Both the position numbers and the translations under genes were made by a program. 16,499 bases of DNA, from assembly GCA_027575765.1 (NCBI GenBank), contig JANBPT010001013.1:1-16499 (forward strand), in the 5' to 3' direction. The DNA comes from Tieghemiomyces parasiticus. Lineage: Eukaryota > Kickxellomycota > Dimargaritomycetes > Dimargaritales > Dimargaritaceae. This document shows, piece after piece, positions 1 to 10,793 of the stretch (positions are counted from its first letter, which is position 1; each line of letters starts with the position of its first letter). The notes beneath the pieces were generated by a model that was not told the DNA's origin, searched no databases, and saw only the letters and a program-made list of their open reading frames with translations.

Positions 1-2329
1 GTGAGGAGAAGACGATACGTGGGCGGCCTGCCGCCGTGCTTGTCCTCAGGTATCCCCCGGCATCGTCAGGGGGGGGGGATCCTGGCGGTCCTACCCCTGG
101 GGTCGGTTGCTGCCACTAGGCTGTACTGAGTGCAATTCAATATTGCATGCTGCTGTAGCTGGAGGTCGCTGCCATTACGCACCAGTAGGGGGCGAACGGA
201 CGCCCTCGCCCGGCGGCGGTCGGTAGATGGCCAGTCGCGTCCGGCGATACACTTTTCTGCACTCGTTCATTGAACCTACACCGGTACCTTCCCCGGACAG
301 CGACCAGTTCTCTGACGGCCGGCGGCCGCCCTTAGCTGTCACCCTGGGGTCTCCACATCAGCAGCCGCGCCGGACTGGCCGGGCCTTCAGGCAACCTTAG
401 GTGCCTTCATTGTAGATAAGGCGCCCCGCGGTCCGCCCCAATAAACTGTCACTGCCACCACCAACGCTCGCAGTTGACGTCCGGTTATTCTGAATCCTTG
501 GTACACAGCTACCTCGGTCGGTCCCGCCGCTGTGTGTATACCACGACTGGTGCTTCTAAAAAATAGTCACCGTCGGGTCTAGTCCACCACCTACACGGTG
601 CCTTGGCCACCGGTGGTACGATCTGCTCCTACCTTCGCGGGTTGCTCTCCAGGCTCCAGCCACTAAATAGAGTCCTTTGATCTTTGTCCAGTGCCTAGGT
701 TACAACACTGAGGTCGCCTGGTAACTTGTGCATTCTCTGGTTAAGCCCAGTAACTGAAGGAGGGGGAGGTAATTCTACTCGTTGCGTGGAGAGGTCGGCC
801 TTAATCGTTCAGATTGAATTTCATAATTGGTTATGGAGGCACATTTAAATAAATGTATTGTGACACGGTAGCCGAAACACTAAGGCAAGGCTAACTGCTT
901 AATTTCCCATTGTTCTTTTTCTGATTACTAGCAGAATTGGATAGCGCCCACAATGTCTGTTGGTAATGACCAGCGCCACCGGCATTAACGGATGTCATCG
1001 CACCTCCGTCCGTATCGACAACCATCACAACCTTCTAGGGCACTCCAGTGAGACCGGTAATATGCCGGCAACCAATAAACCCCCATTGCAATGCTTCACC
1101 CATAAATTGGCTCAAGGACCCCTGCCCAATATACTTGAGGTATCCGTAAAGGAGGCTATGGGGGTCAACGGTGTAAATGCGTAGCAGAGGGGTTTTATTG
1201 GTGAAAGGAGATAAAGGGCCACCCGGAGGTGGATAGTGCTACGCCCTCTCAGGTAATACAAAGTGTAATTGATGGATTGGAAACCGAGCTCATCGAGGCA
1301 GATTCGGTGGTTCATAAAGCAAGTTTTGGGCTGCGAGGGTTTGTAGTTTCGGAAGTGGTTCTGGGAGGCTAAAGATTTCATGAGTTTATATATCAGTAGT
1401 GTGAGTTCGAGAGGAGTTCCCTGGGAGACTCCCGCAATACAGGTAGTCGGTTGTAGGATGACAGGCTGGTGTTGAAGATACTTTGGGCGGTATAGGCATA
1501 CGTTAGCCCAAGTGTAGTTTATAGGCACCACAATCGGTATTGAATTTAAAGGGTTGTCCTACCAGAGTCTGGCTGCTCCTGGGTAGCATTGGGGCTGCCT
1601 CCATCCTGTATTGGTTGCATGTGGAGGTCTCCTAATCATTTAATGGGGCGGAGGTTGCGGGGAAGGGCTACATAGTGATTTGGAGGAGTGGTGCGGCACG
1701 AGCGAACGTATAGGAAGTACCATGGGAGGCACAGTTATTCTGAGTCCGCCAGCAGCAGGCATGTCGTTTAGCCGCTCTCCTCTAGTTAAGAGGTAGACGT
1801 CAGCAGAAGGATTGAGCTCTCCAGTGACAATCAGACTAACGTCAGCGCTCGTAGGAGCCAGATGTTGCCATCTACCAATTTGAATCGTGGAGGGAGGAAT
1901 TGAAGGAGTTCCTACTATATCAAAATTACCTGTTGTATTGATCATGTGACATCAGAACTAGAGCTCAGCCTCCCTTCCTCGCTTTTCCACCCTGGGCTGC
2001 TAGCAGACCGCACGTCCTAGCCACAGTAGCACGCTGCCTGTTGCCTTTCTGGCTGTTAATGGCCACTGTTTATGAGCATAGGGATGGTCGACGGGCTAGG
2101 TCGTCTTTGTATTTTTTTCTCCCCAGGGTCGGGGGGATCCGGTCGCCTTCACTCGCTAGCTTTGCCCGTTGGGGTTAGCCTTCGAAAATTCGGTACCGCG
2201 TTGGTATCGCAAGGTGCAAACGATGGCAATGGTAGAAGCCGCTGCTCAGGTTAGCCTTTTGTCTGACCAGGTCCGTTGTGCAGACATCCGTTAACCCAGC
2301 TTTGTTGCATCAGTTAGCTTCGGAGGTTA
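1..2329. other. gene-poor left region, no supportable gene
   Basis: No frame carries a recognisable protein, and the longest open frames (for example minus strand 1531-1112 and 1945-1640) have random-looking composition with no motif. The first 120 bases are GC-rich and open in two plus frames up to stops near 117 and 127. The 3' end of a gene lying to the left therefore cannot be excluded, but neither translation is recognisable. A tract of ten G lies at 69-78 and a 16-base near-palindrome (ACATTTA-aa-TAAATGT) at 841-856. I see no tRNA or rRNA. Confidence 0.5.
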
Positions 2330-2428
2330 TACCCCATTCCTCGCCTGCCTCTCATCGCATCCCCTCGCCTCTCCTATCCCATACCCGTTGTTAGTCGTTT
2401 TCCAGCCTCACATCGTCGCGTATTCTTC
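2330..2428 (+). promoter_or_regulatory. pyrimidine-rich 5' leader of STE24
   Basis: The sense strand just upstream of the STE24 ATG is rich in C and T (repeated cct, ctc and tcc), as is common for core promoter or leader DNA of highly expressed fungal genes. It contains no upstream ATG, so the ATG at 2429 is the first one a scanning ribosome would meet. I see no clear TATA box at a suitable distance. The transcription start is unknown. Confidence 0.35.
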
Positions 2429-4153
2429 ATGACCGCGTCAGACATTTGGTTTGGGGCCCAGTTGGTGGCCGCTTGCGTAGGCCTCCCTCTTCTCTTGGTC
2501 GCCGTGTTCGTCAATGTTCACATCTTCCCGCTCCTAGACCAGTTTGGCGTCCCCTGTCCCGCCAGCCTGGCTAGCTCGTGGCAACAGGTGTACGAATCGT
2601 ATGTGGCGGCCCCGCTGACCACTTACCTCCTCCCGCACCTTCCCAAACCGCTGGCCAACTTCACTGAATCCCTGGTAACCTCGGGGGAGTCCCTGGAACA
2701 CCTGGCCGACCGTGCGGCCGAGGGGGCTACCGCGCTTTACCAAGGCCTGGTCGGGTCCCACGGTTGCCTACTGTCGTGGGGAACCGTTGCCACTACGGCA
2801 GCCGCCATCCTGGTACGGCTGGGTGTTAACCCGGCGACCGCCGAGGCCTGGACAGGTGTTGGTGGACCGTTTCCTTACAAGACCTTCGTGATCGCCGTGT
2901 CCACCGCCGTGTACCTATTTGAGACGTACCTGAGCTACCGCCAGCATCGCAAGCTTAAGCAGAAGTCTCGCCCGGCCACCATCACCACCATTGTGAGCCA
3001 GGACGACTTCCAACGTGCCAACGCCTACGGCCTCGACAAGTCCCGTTTCAGCTTCATCCAGTCTTTCGTGGGCCAAGCGCAGACCCTGCTATTCCTTCAC
3101 TTCGACGCCATACCCTGGCTCTGGGCCCACATTGGTGAGGCCATGTGGCACCTGGCCGGCATGGACTCGACCTATGAGATTACGCAGTCCGTCGCGTTCT
3201 TCATGGCCACCACCTTTATTACCACACTCCTGTCCGTCCCATTCAATATTTACTACACCTTCGTGATTGAAGAGCGCCACGGGTTCAACAAGCAGACCCT
3301 GGGCCTGTTCTTCGCCGATATTGTCAAGGGCTTCGCGGTGGGCGGGGCCATCGGGATCCCGGCCATTTCCGGGTTCTTGCGCATCATCCAGTGGGCCGGC
3401 CCGTCGTTCTACCTGTACGTCTGGGCGTTCGTAGTGGTCCTGCAGATAACCCTCATCACCATCTACCCGACACTTATCCAGCCACTCTTCAATAAGTTTA
3501 CTCCGCTCGAGGCCGGCGACCTTCGCACCCGCATCGAGGCCCTGGCCGCCCGTGTGCACTTCCCGCTCACCCAACTCTACGTGATCGATGGCAGCCGGCG
3601 TTCCGCCCACAGCAACGCTTATTTTTACGGCTTCTTCAAGCAGAAGCGTATCGTCCTGTACGACACACTCCTTGAGCACACCGACACGGACGAGATTTGC
3701 GCCGTGCTGGGCCACGAGCTTGGCCACTGGCAGATGAACCACGTAGCCAAGTTCTTTCTGATTACCCAGGCCCATACGTTCACCCTGTTTTACCTGTTTA
3801 GCCGCGTCATCAACAGCCCGACTATGTACGAGAGCTTCGGATTCCACCAGGCGGCGCCGCTCCTGATTGGGTTCATGATCTTCCAGTACCTCTACATACC
3901 CGTCGAGAGCCTCATGAGCTTCGCCATGAACGTCCTGTCCCGTCACAATGAGTTCGAGGCCGACTCCTACGCCATTCGTCTTGGCTACGCTGCCCCGCTC
4001 AGCACCGCCCTCGTCAAGCTGCAGCTTAAGAACCTCGGTAACATGAACCCGGACCCGTGGTATTCGGCCTACCATTATTCTCATCCGCCCCTCGTCGAAC
4101 GCCTCAACGCCATCGAGCAGGTCGCCGCCGAGGAGATGAAGAAGACTGGGTAG
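2429..4153 (+). CDS. STE24: CAAX prenyl protease 1 (Ste24-type zinc metalloprotease)
   Basis: Integral ER/nuclear-envelope M48 metalloprotease; the family removes the last three residues of prenylated CAAX proteins and, in yeast, makes a second cut in the a-factor precursor. The 574-residue frame is intronless. The Ste24 core starts near residue 148 with the first conserved helix (VYLFETYLSYRQHRKLK), then the YGLDKSRFSF motif near 200-209, several membrane helices, and GSRRSAHSNAYFYGF from 388. The zinc site is HELGH at 429-433 (ligands His429 and His433, catalytic Glu430) with the third ligand Glu508 in NEFEAD. The C-terminus has the conserved YSHPPLVERL. All catalytic residues are present. 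The oddity is about 147 residues before the core, with hydrophobic stretches at about 9-31 and 113-132; yeast and human proteins are about 450-475 residues. The next in-frame Met is residue 239, inside the core, so this ATG is the only workable start. Codons favour C or G at third positions. Confidence 0.96.
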   Translation: MTASDIWFGAQLVAACVGLPLLLVAVFVNVHIFPLLDQFGVPCPASLASSWQQVYESYVAAPLTTYLLPHLPKPLANFTESLVTSGESLEHLADRAAEGATALYQGLVGSHGCLLSWGTVATTAAAILVRLGVNPATAEAWTGVGGPFPYKTFVIAVSTAVYLFETYLSYRQHRKLKQKSRPATITTIVSQDDFQRANAYGLDKSRFSFIQSFVGQAQTLLFLHFDAIPWLWAHIGEAMWHLAGMDSTYEITQSVAFFMATTFITTLLSVPFNIYYTFVIEERHGFNKQTLGLFFADIVKGFAVGGAIGIPAISGFLRIIQWAGPSFYLYVWAFVVVLQITLITIYPTLIQPLFNKFTPLEAGDLRTRIEALAARVHFPLTQLYVIDGSRRSAHSNAYFYGFFKQKRIVLYDTLLEHTDTDEICAVLGHELGHWQMNHVAKFFLITQAHTFTLFYLFSRVINSPTMYESFGFHQAAPLLIGFMIFQYLYIPVESLMSFAMNVLSRHNEFEADSYAIRLGYAAPLSTALVKLQLKNLGNMNPDPWYSAYHYSHPPLVERLNAIEQVAAEEMKKTG

Positions 4154-7100
4154 TTGTCCTTTTGTGCATGTCGTGATGAGGATTTCGGCCGTCCTGCGTG
4201 GTCCCCATATCTATCATTCGCTTTTCTTTCACCGCCTTACTTGTGCTTCTCATTTTTCAATTTTGTTTTATTTGCTTATCCGATTCCCCGTTTTCACCCT
4301 ATTTTCACTGCGTGATATTCACTTGCACTACGTTCTGTATAAACGTCGCCACCAAGGCCTGTCAATCTTGCAAATAATAATTATTGTAATCGATACACGC
4401 CCGAACTTGGCCGAGGCTGAGTGTAGAGCTGGGTCCGACCTGGTGGTGCTTACCTCGCCGCACAGGCTGAGATGTTTACGTGGATTTCGCACGGGCTGAA
4501 CGACCAAACAAATCTGGCGTCACCATTACTTTTTATCAACTGCCAATCATGGGTTCTGCATTGTAATGGGTAAGGCACGTAGCGGAAGCAGACGGACAGG
4601 CATAGAAGCAGAGAAGGGATGGGTCAGCTGGGTTACACTAAGGAGGGCCGCCACCGACGCCTCTCAGCCAAGATCGAAGGGTCGTTCGTTTCTCTTGTCG
4701 ACACGGGACCCGTGACCAATGGCAAACCACACCAACGGCGTGTAGATGTGGAGGAAGGGTCGATACGCAACGGATATGGACTTGTTGATGTCCAGGTAAC
4801 TTGTCTTTTGGGTCCAAGTTTTGAAATATAGGACGTATGAAAAAAAGAAGCGAAGGACAAGTTGGTCACTAATGGGTTGTAAGCACTAACGTAGTACCAA
4901 CGGGGTCAGCTTGCGTTTGAGGCGGACATCGTTCTACAACGCGTCAAAATTTGAACTAATACGCCAGATGCAGGCATGGCCTGCCTCCGATCGTTTTGGC
5001 CAAGAAAGCGATGATTTTAGGGAGGGTGGCGAACTCTCTGGTAAAGAAACGGCATTCTACTATGCGACCATAGACGCTGACTGGTGATTCATGTCGCAGA
5101 CCATCATCAATGATGCCATTGTATTATCAGTGCTATAGGAAATGGCACCAAGGAGAGTACACAAGCGCGGTCATACTTTATTTTACAGAGGCTGTCCCTG
5201 CCATATCTAGCTGTTGATATTAATGAGCGATTTCGCTAACGCTGCCCCTTTAGCTAGTGATACCCGTGTCAGCGCCGCTAGCTCAGCAGCACTGGTCACA
5301 CGATTGCGCAGGAGAAGAGGAGATGATGCCTGGCATCGCGTGTTGGGGATTTGGGGTCTCTAGAGCCGAACATCAAAACTCTGGTTCATCTAAAAGGAGA
5401 GACTAATACGTATGGCCGGTAGTGCAAGAAGGGCAGGCATGAGGGGGTCGGTCATCCTTGCCCTTGCGGCACTTGCCACCATAAACCAGCTGACGCGTGC
5501 TTCTCTTTTGTCGTTCGGCTGGTGTTCTAGTCGGCATCGCCACAAAACGTAGGGCTACGAAAAGAGCCTAATGGGCTGCCAGGCTGAAACACATAGCATC
5601 TGTAGGTCTCATGACTAGCGAAGGTAACGCCGAATTCTGAGTTTGTAAAAAGGCCAGGGGGATTGGGTTGAGTTGATAATCTCGGATTTAGTGTATTGAA
5701 GCAAAGCGCGGTGGAGAGGGGAGTTGGGGATAGGAAAGTGACCCTACTCGGCGAACAGCTACGGCTTGCCAGGGTACTTGCTTGGAAGCGGAGGTCCCTT
5801 GGGGTAGAATTGGAACGGCACTTCCATCAGATGGCCATCTAGAGCCTCCACATTTACTGTCAGCTGCCGATCTGGCAGAATTACGCACAAAAGTCGAGGT
5901 CGAGCTCAATTTGTGATGATGTTGGCAATCGCCCCGTCAAGTCGTACGGTGCCAGTTTTATCTTCTTTTCCGAGCCTCCCTCCAATACTGGCGCACATGC
6001 CATGAAATTGGCAGCTCTGTCAGAGTAAAGGATGAGGGCAGAAGATGGCCCCCTCAGACTCCAGAACGGCAGATCGAAGAGTAGACAGGGGAGATGTTGG
6101 CTTCGGAGGAAACTACGCGGACCGCCCGAGATCCGCCTGAGGTGCCAGTGTACCACCCGGTCAGTGACTTGAAGGCCGTTCCCGCGGTAGAGTGATACAG
6201 GCCAAAAACGTAGCTCAGATGGCCGAACGAAGGGCTGGCTCCTCTACCAACTGCGAAGGTTTAGGAAACGTAGTGAACTCTCGACAGACTAATTGGCAGG
6301 ACGCCTAAGCCTAGCCTAAGGGTAGGTGCTGGGGTACACGTAAAATTATCGGTGACGCGGCATGGTCTAGACACAACGGGAAGGTATAGCGTCTGCTCCC
6401 CTCCTCTTCTTATGGACGCCACTGAAAGGGCCGTATGAGACTCGATTTAAAGCGATAATCCGTGCACGCAGGAGGCTATACTGGAAGTGCTTTATAGACG
6501 TTAATGGCTGAAAAATGGGAATTGGTTAGGTCACCTCAGAATCACGGCATGGATATTTATTCTTTGCAACCACACCTCTGTCAGGGTCACCTAAACGAGG
6601 TTGGTCGCGCATACCGTCAGATCGGTTATTAGTAGTGAGGGACGGACCACGCCATTCGATTGCACTCCGGAGAAGGATCAAAAGGTACATGGAGTACGGG
6701 GTATGTGTGTGTTAATGAGGGAATGTCGGCGTTCGGTTACTCATCACGCCCTCTGACGGCTATACTGTCCAAAGGAATGCCGTGTCTATCTGTTCTCATA
6801 CTTGTATGGCTGCTGACATCTGATACCCATGTCAGAAATTAAAGTTTCAACTACGCAGAATGTAAAATGGAAAGTGAGTTGGGCATCGTCTATTTAGCGT
6901 ACCTCCTCGCGGGTACTAGGTCCGGCAGTACCCTAGTCTACCCTCGGAGCTGTCGTTTCTAATTAAGCCCGGTCGCGAGGCCGCAGACAATGCGTACAAG
7001 GTAATCCCAGTGCTGGCGAGACGCCCGTTGCCTATCCATTTCCCCTGCCCTGGCTATTTTGTTTCATTGGCACCCCTTAGCTGACAGGCACCGACGGAAT

Positions 7101-7800
7101 CTCAATTGTGGCACCCAGGCTGATACGCACAGCACGAGAAATTGCAGGCGGAAGGATCAGCTGGCCTTCGAAATCGGTCATTGACGATACAAAACGTACC
7201 CATGACTGTGAAAGTGGGGGTGATTATATAGGGAATACTACTATCGTATGTAAGCCAGGTCCATCCTAGTGCCTTCCTTTTGGGCCGTCCGTGCTATAGA
7301 CGTGCGCATTTTAAACTGTGGTACGGAGGAATGGGAGGGGGGGGGGAGTCCCGGTCTATCTAAATCTGAAGGCGATTCGGGGACTGCCCAGCCCGACCAG
7401 TTGCAGATACAACACCGAGTGCGAATAAGGCTTGCCCGGCGGGGCCGGTTCATAGGGCTTGTGGAAGGACGTGAGGATGTTAAAGAGGAGGAAGTAAGTT
7501 GAATATTAAGAGTAAATCGGTGCGGAATTATACAATACTGGACACCAGCAGATGTCCGTCGAACTCCACTGCGCCCTGGGGTTAATGTGGCGGCGAGTAG
7601 GGTACACAATGGCGGTCAATAAGAGGAGTCAACAGCCCTCTCGTTAACTAGGCTGTGGAAACGGTGGTAATTCGCGTAAGGTCCGTTAACAACATATATA
7701 AAAAAAGCTGGGAAGAGGATGAGAATATGCGGGGCAGCCTAATCGGGAACGAGGACGGAAGGGCTGGTTGGGGCTCTCTATCCATCAAGCTTACAGGTTT
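4154..7800. other. long intergenic region, no supportable gene
   Basis: About 3.6 kb between STE24 and the transporter promoter. Open frames are short (under about 125 codons), occur on both strands, overlap one another, and show no domain, signal peptide or conserved motif. The base composition is near 50% GC with ordinary CpG content, unlike the CpG-poor right end of the window. A tract of ten G lies at 7337-7346. Two spots resemble a tRNA A box (5279 and 6212) but have no matching arms or B box. STE24 3' sequences, with AT-rich DNA around 4255-4385, probably hold its polyadenylation site, but I see no canonical AATAAA. Confidence 0.5.
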
Positions 7801-7830
7801 TGCCTCCCCCTCACCGTGGCCCTTCGCAGC

Positions 7831-7838
7831 TATAAATA
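7831..7838 (+). promoter_or_regulatory. TATA box of the MFS transporter gene
   Basis: TATAAATA sits 249 bases before the transporter ATG and is followed by a C/T-rich stretch (about 7850-8070) resembling a fungal start region and leader. If transcription starts 25-40 bases downstream, the 5' UTR would be roughly 180-230 nt. This is a motif match plus position, not proof. Confidence 0.45.
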
Positions 7839-7941
7839 CGAACCGTCGCCCAATTTCTCTTCAACACATTAGCACAATAGTCCTATTCTAGCCACGACTC
7901 TCGCCTTACTCCGAGCTTTATACCTATCCGTCTGGCAATCG

Positions 7942-7953
7942 ATGGTTATCTAG
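7942..7953 (+). other. candidate minimal uORF (Met-Val-Ile-stop) in the transporter leader
   Basis: If transcription begins after the TATA box at 7831, the leader contains an ATG at 7942 followed by GTT, ATC and the stop TAG. It would encode only three residues and ends 133 nt before the main ATG, leaving room for reinitiation. Such short uORFs can dampen translation. Whether the mRNA includes this ATG is unknown. Confidence 0.25.
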
Positions 7954-8086
7954 TGCTATTGCTTTGACCTTCCGAACCTACCGTTCATTTGCACCCTCCG
8001 CAGTGCTCCTGGTTAAGGCATTCGCCACCTAGTACCACTAACGAGATACGCAGACTTTCTCTCCTTCACCGGCCGTGATCACAAAC

Positions 8087-9768
8087 ATGGGTGAGGAGAA
8101 ACCTACTTTCGCGCACGTCGCCAGTCCAGGTATAGGAAAAGAGGCCTCGCTCTCCGACAAGGCTTCCCTGGATGCTGATGTCGACCCCGCCGCGAGCGCC
8201 GAGGAAACCAAGCGACTCATTCGTAAGATAGACTGGCGGATCCTCCCGCTTCTCAACGTCGTTTATCTATTCTGTTACCTGGACCGATCCAATATCGGTA
8301 AGTCGCACTGGGGAAGCTTACATCACTTTTCAAGCTTAAAATAAGTGATCTGATCGTCTTACCCCTTTGCTATCAGTCCCGCTGCGACATCCAAAAAAAA
8401 AAGTCGGATTTAAAACTAACACTCCGCTTCTATGAGCTCCAACTTTTCCGACTCACGCCTCACTTTCCATCAACAGGCAATGCCAAGTTACTCAGTCTAG
8501 AGGAGGACCTGGGTATTGACCAAGTCGGTTACTCTTGGGGCCTGTCCATCTTCTTCATTGGCTACGTGCTGTTTGAAGTACCCTCCAACATGATGCTCAA
8601 GCGCTCTCTGCCCTCAAGGTGGCTGGCGCTGATTATCGTAATCTGGGGGTCCCTCTGCGCGTGCATGGCGGCCAATACGGGCACGACTAGTCTGCTTATC
8701 ATCCGGTTCCTCCTTGGAGCCGCCGAAGCCGGCTTCTTCCCGGGGGTCGTTTACTACCTCACCCTCTGGTACAACCGATCCGAAATGTGTACCCGCTTAG
8801 CTAGTTTCTACTTTGCCTCTTCGCTAGCCGGGGTCACCGGCGGCCTCTTGGCCTACGCCATGCATGGTCTTAACGGCTTGGGCGGGTTGACCGCCTGGCG
8901 CTGGCTGTTCCTTTTGGAGGGGATTCCGACCGTTCTGCTCGGCGGAGTGGTATACTACTGCTTGGCCGACAGTCCCCAGGTCGTAAAGTGGTTGTCCGGC
9001 AAGGAGAAAAACCAAATCGCTTGGCGACTGATGGCCACCAAGACCCTCGAACCGGAATCCCACGGCGTGGACTGGCAGCAGGTCCGTGAGGCCTACCTGG
9101 ACTTCAAGACCTACCTCTACGCTCTCATCCAGATTGGGATGGTGATCCCGACCTACTCCATCGCTTTCCTTCTCCCCTCCGTCATCAATAGCCTCGGGTT
9201 CGACCTAGTCACTTCGCAACTCTTGACTGCCCCGCTCTACTTTTGTTCAGCCATATTCTGTATCATCCTGGCCCTGCACTCAGACCGTCGGCGTGAGCGT
9301 GGCCTCCACGTGGCCTTCTCGGCGCTCCTCGGCATTATCGGTTTCATCCTCATTGCCTTCATCCGAAACCAGTTGGCCCAGTACCTCGTCCTCCTACTCG
9401 TCCTGGCCGGGGTCAATGGCTGTCACGCCGTCAATGTGAGCTGGGCCACCAATAACGCCATTGGTAAGACCAAAGCCGCTGTGGTCAGCGCCACCACCAT
9501 CGCCCTAGGAAACATTGGCGGTATCATTGCGGGCCAAATGTATCGCAACGTTGAGAAGCCCCACTTCGTCCCGAGTCATATGGGAAACTTTACCTGCCTG
9601 CTGGTGTGCGCTGGCGCCGCCATCACCCTTAAGTTTATCCTGCGACGTGAGAATCGCCGGATTGAGTCGTTCATTAAGGAGGCTGAACTAGACCCCACCC
9701 TGTGGAACGACCCCCGCCGTATGCCGCCCACTCTGCGCGTCAATCGTGATTTCCGCTTTATGGACTGA
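8087..9768 (+). CDS. MFS transporter, anion:cation symporter family (Dal5/Tna1-like), two exons
   Basis: Joined from 8087-8297 and 8477-9768, giving 500 residues. Family members are 12-helix plasma-membrane symporters for allantoate, ureidosuccinate, nicotinate, pantothenate, biotin and similar small organic anions; the substrate here cannot be read from sequence. A polar cytoplasmic N-tail (1-45) precedes helix 1 (about 50-66). The family signature DRSNIGNAK spans the exon junction at about 66-74. RFLLGAAEAGFFPG lies at 147-160, AWRWLFLLEGIP around 210-222, a central cytoplasmic loop around 235-280, and GNIGGIIAGQMY at 415-426 in helix 11. The charged C-tail ends in RFMD. The length is normal for the family and the frame is unbroken. 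The ATG at 8087 has a good context (acaaacATGG); the in-frame GTG at 8075 is not expected to start translation in a eukaryote. It converges on the LPMO gene across a 1.0 kb spacer. Confidence 0.95.
8298..8476 (+). other. spliceosomal intron of the transporter gene (phase 1, 179 nt)
   Basis: The donor is g|gtaagt and the acceptor caacag|gc. Splitting a Gly codon (g + gc) restores the conserved family motif DRSNIGNAKLLSLEEDLG, which strongly supports these exact borders. A likely branch site, ACTAAC, lies at 8415-8420, about 56 nt before the acceptor. Reading through the donor gives 15 unrelated residues and then a stop at 8342. A run of ten A at 8393-8402 lies inside the intron. Confidence 0.93.
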
Positions 9769-10793
9769 GGCTTGGATTATAAGCCAGAGTGAAAGATGCA
9801 ACGTCCCAGAAAGTAATTAGTTAGGACAATTATATTTTTATAGCTATCACTTGATTCCCTCATTTATCGTTGGATCCAACTGTCGTGTTCTTTTATCATC
9901 CAGTTCAATACATCCACTAACGTTATTATAGCATACAAATACTTTACAGACGAGATTGGGAGGAACAGTATCGGCCTAGGATTATCCCAACGGGGAGAAA
10001 GCACTTAGCACGTCCAAAACCTAATGATCCAGTCAGCTTTGGCATCCTCACCCCCTTTTCTCCACCTATCTCCCATTATTCCATATACCCGTTATCCTTT
10101 TACAGCGACGATAACCCTCCTAATCTGTTGGGTGTCGCTCCTTTTCAACAGGCGCCTCCGACTGTATCCTTTTCGGACTCAGCTTCCTTCAGAACTCCCT
10201 ACCACTGATCTGGCAGCTTGACAGCGGCCTTCCTATTTCGCCTGGGCGCTAGCTCCGTCTCGCCCTGCCGTCCTGTGGGTCTCCTCCTAACCCAAACGGT
10301 AGCCGCCACAAAAGAGGCTGGACGTCCTTCCAGCATAAAAGTCACTCGAGGGTCGCTACTCAATAAACGGCCACTAGCATCCCAATCACAAAACCCCCCG
10401 CTTAACACATTCCGCTTTAGTAAGACTTTTCAGTTTGTTAGTTTACTTTGTTGGTTATTAGCCGGTTTTTTCCTTTAGGTAGTTTTTACCTACGGCAGCA
10501 CGGCATTGGTGGGATAGGAGGGGGAAGAGTACGCCGAGGCCCGCCCGGACGGCTTCTTTCCACCAGTACCCAGTAGAAGTAGCAATTAATAAAGGTGGGC
10601 GCCAGTAAAGAGAAACCTGGAAGGATAGGGGGAAAGGTAAATTCCAGGGGCGTGCACTGTTTATGTGCTACAAAAAATAGACTGAGGTCGGTACTTTCAT
10701 CGCTTGCAACATGTTGACAGGAAAAAAAAAGCTCAAGGGAGAGCAGCGATCAGGAGGCGCATGGAAAGAGTACCGAAAAGCTGGTGCAAGGCC
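9769..10793. other. convergent intergenic spacer
   Basis: This spacer lies between the 3' ends of the transporter (+) and the LPMO gene (-). The first 150 bases are AT-rich (tatatttttata near 9831) and suit a 3' end. 10020-10450 is pyrimidine-rich on the plus strand and holds only short overlapping frames with no recognisable product. A small hairpin, TAGGTA-gtttt-TACCTA, lies at 10476-10492. No polyadenylation signal is convincing on either strand and I see no RNA gene. Confidence 0.45.

Noticed and set aside
1..130. Possible 3' end of a gene entering from the left on the plus strand
   Set aside because: Two different plus frames are open from the edge and both end by about 130. Neither translation is recognisable, and GC richness alone explains the lack of stops.
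3089..4084. 331-codon open frame on the minus strand
   Set aside because: It lies wholly inside STE24, opposite its conserved zinc site. It is an antisense shadow of third-position GC bias.
5277..5345. Second tRNA-like start (CTAGCTCAGCAGC)
   Set aside because: No anticodon arm, T arm or acceptor stem can be drawn.
5688..6156. Two overlapping minus-strand frames that might be one frameshifted gene
   Set aside because: Neither has a recognisable motif, hydrophobic pattern or codon bias like the real genes, so joining them would be speculation.
6208..6275. tRNA-like A box (TAGCTCAGATGG)
   Set aside because: The D-arm does not close, there is no GGTTCRANNCC B box at the right distance, and no acceptor stem pairs.
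7241..7609. Overlapping frames on both strands
   Set aside because: Both are low-information and contain the poly-G tract in translation. Neither resembles a known protein.
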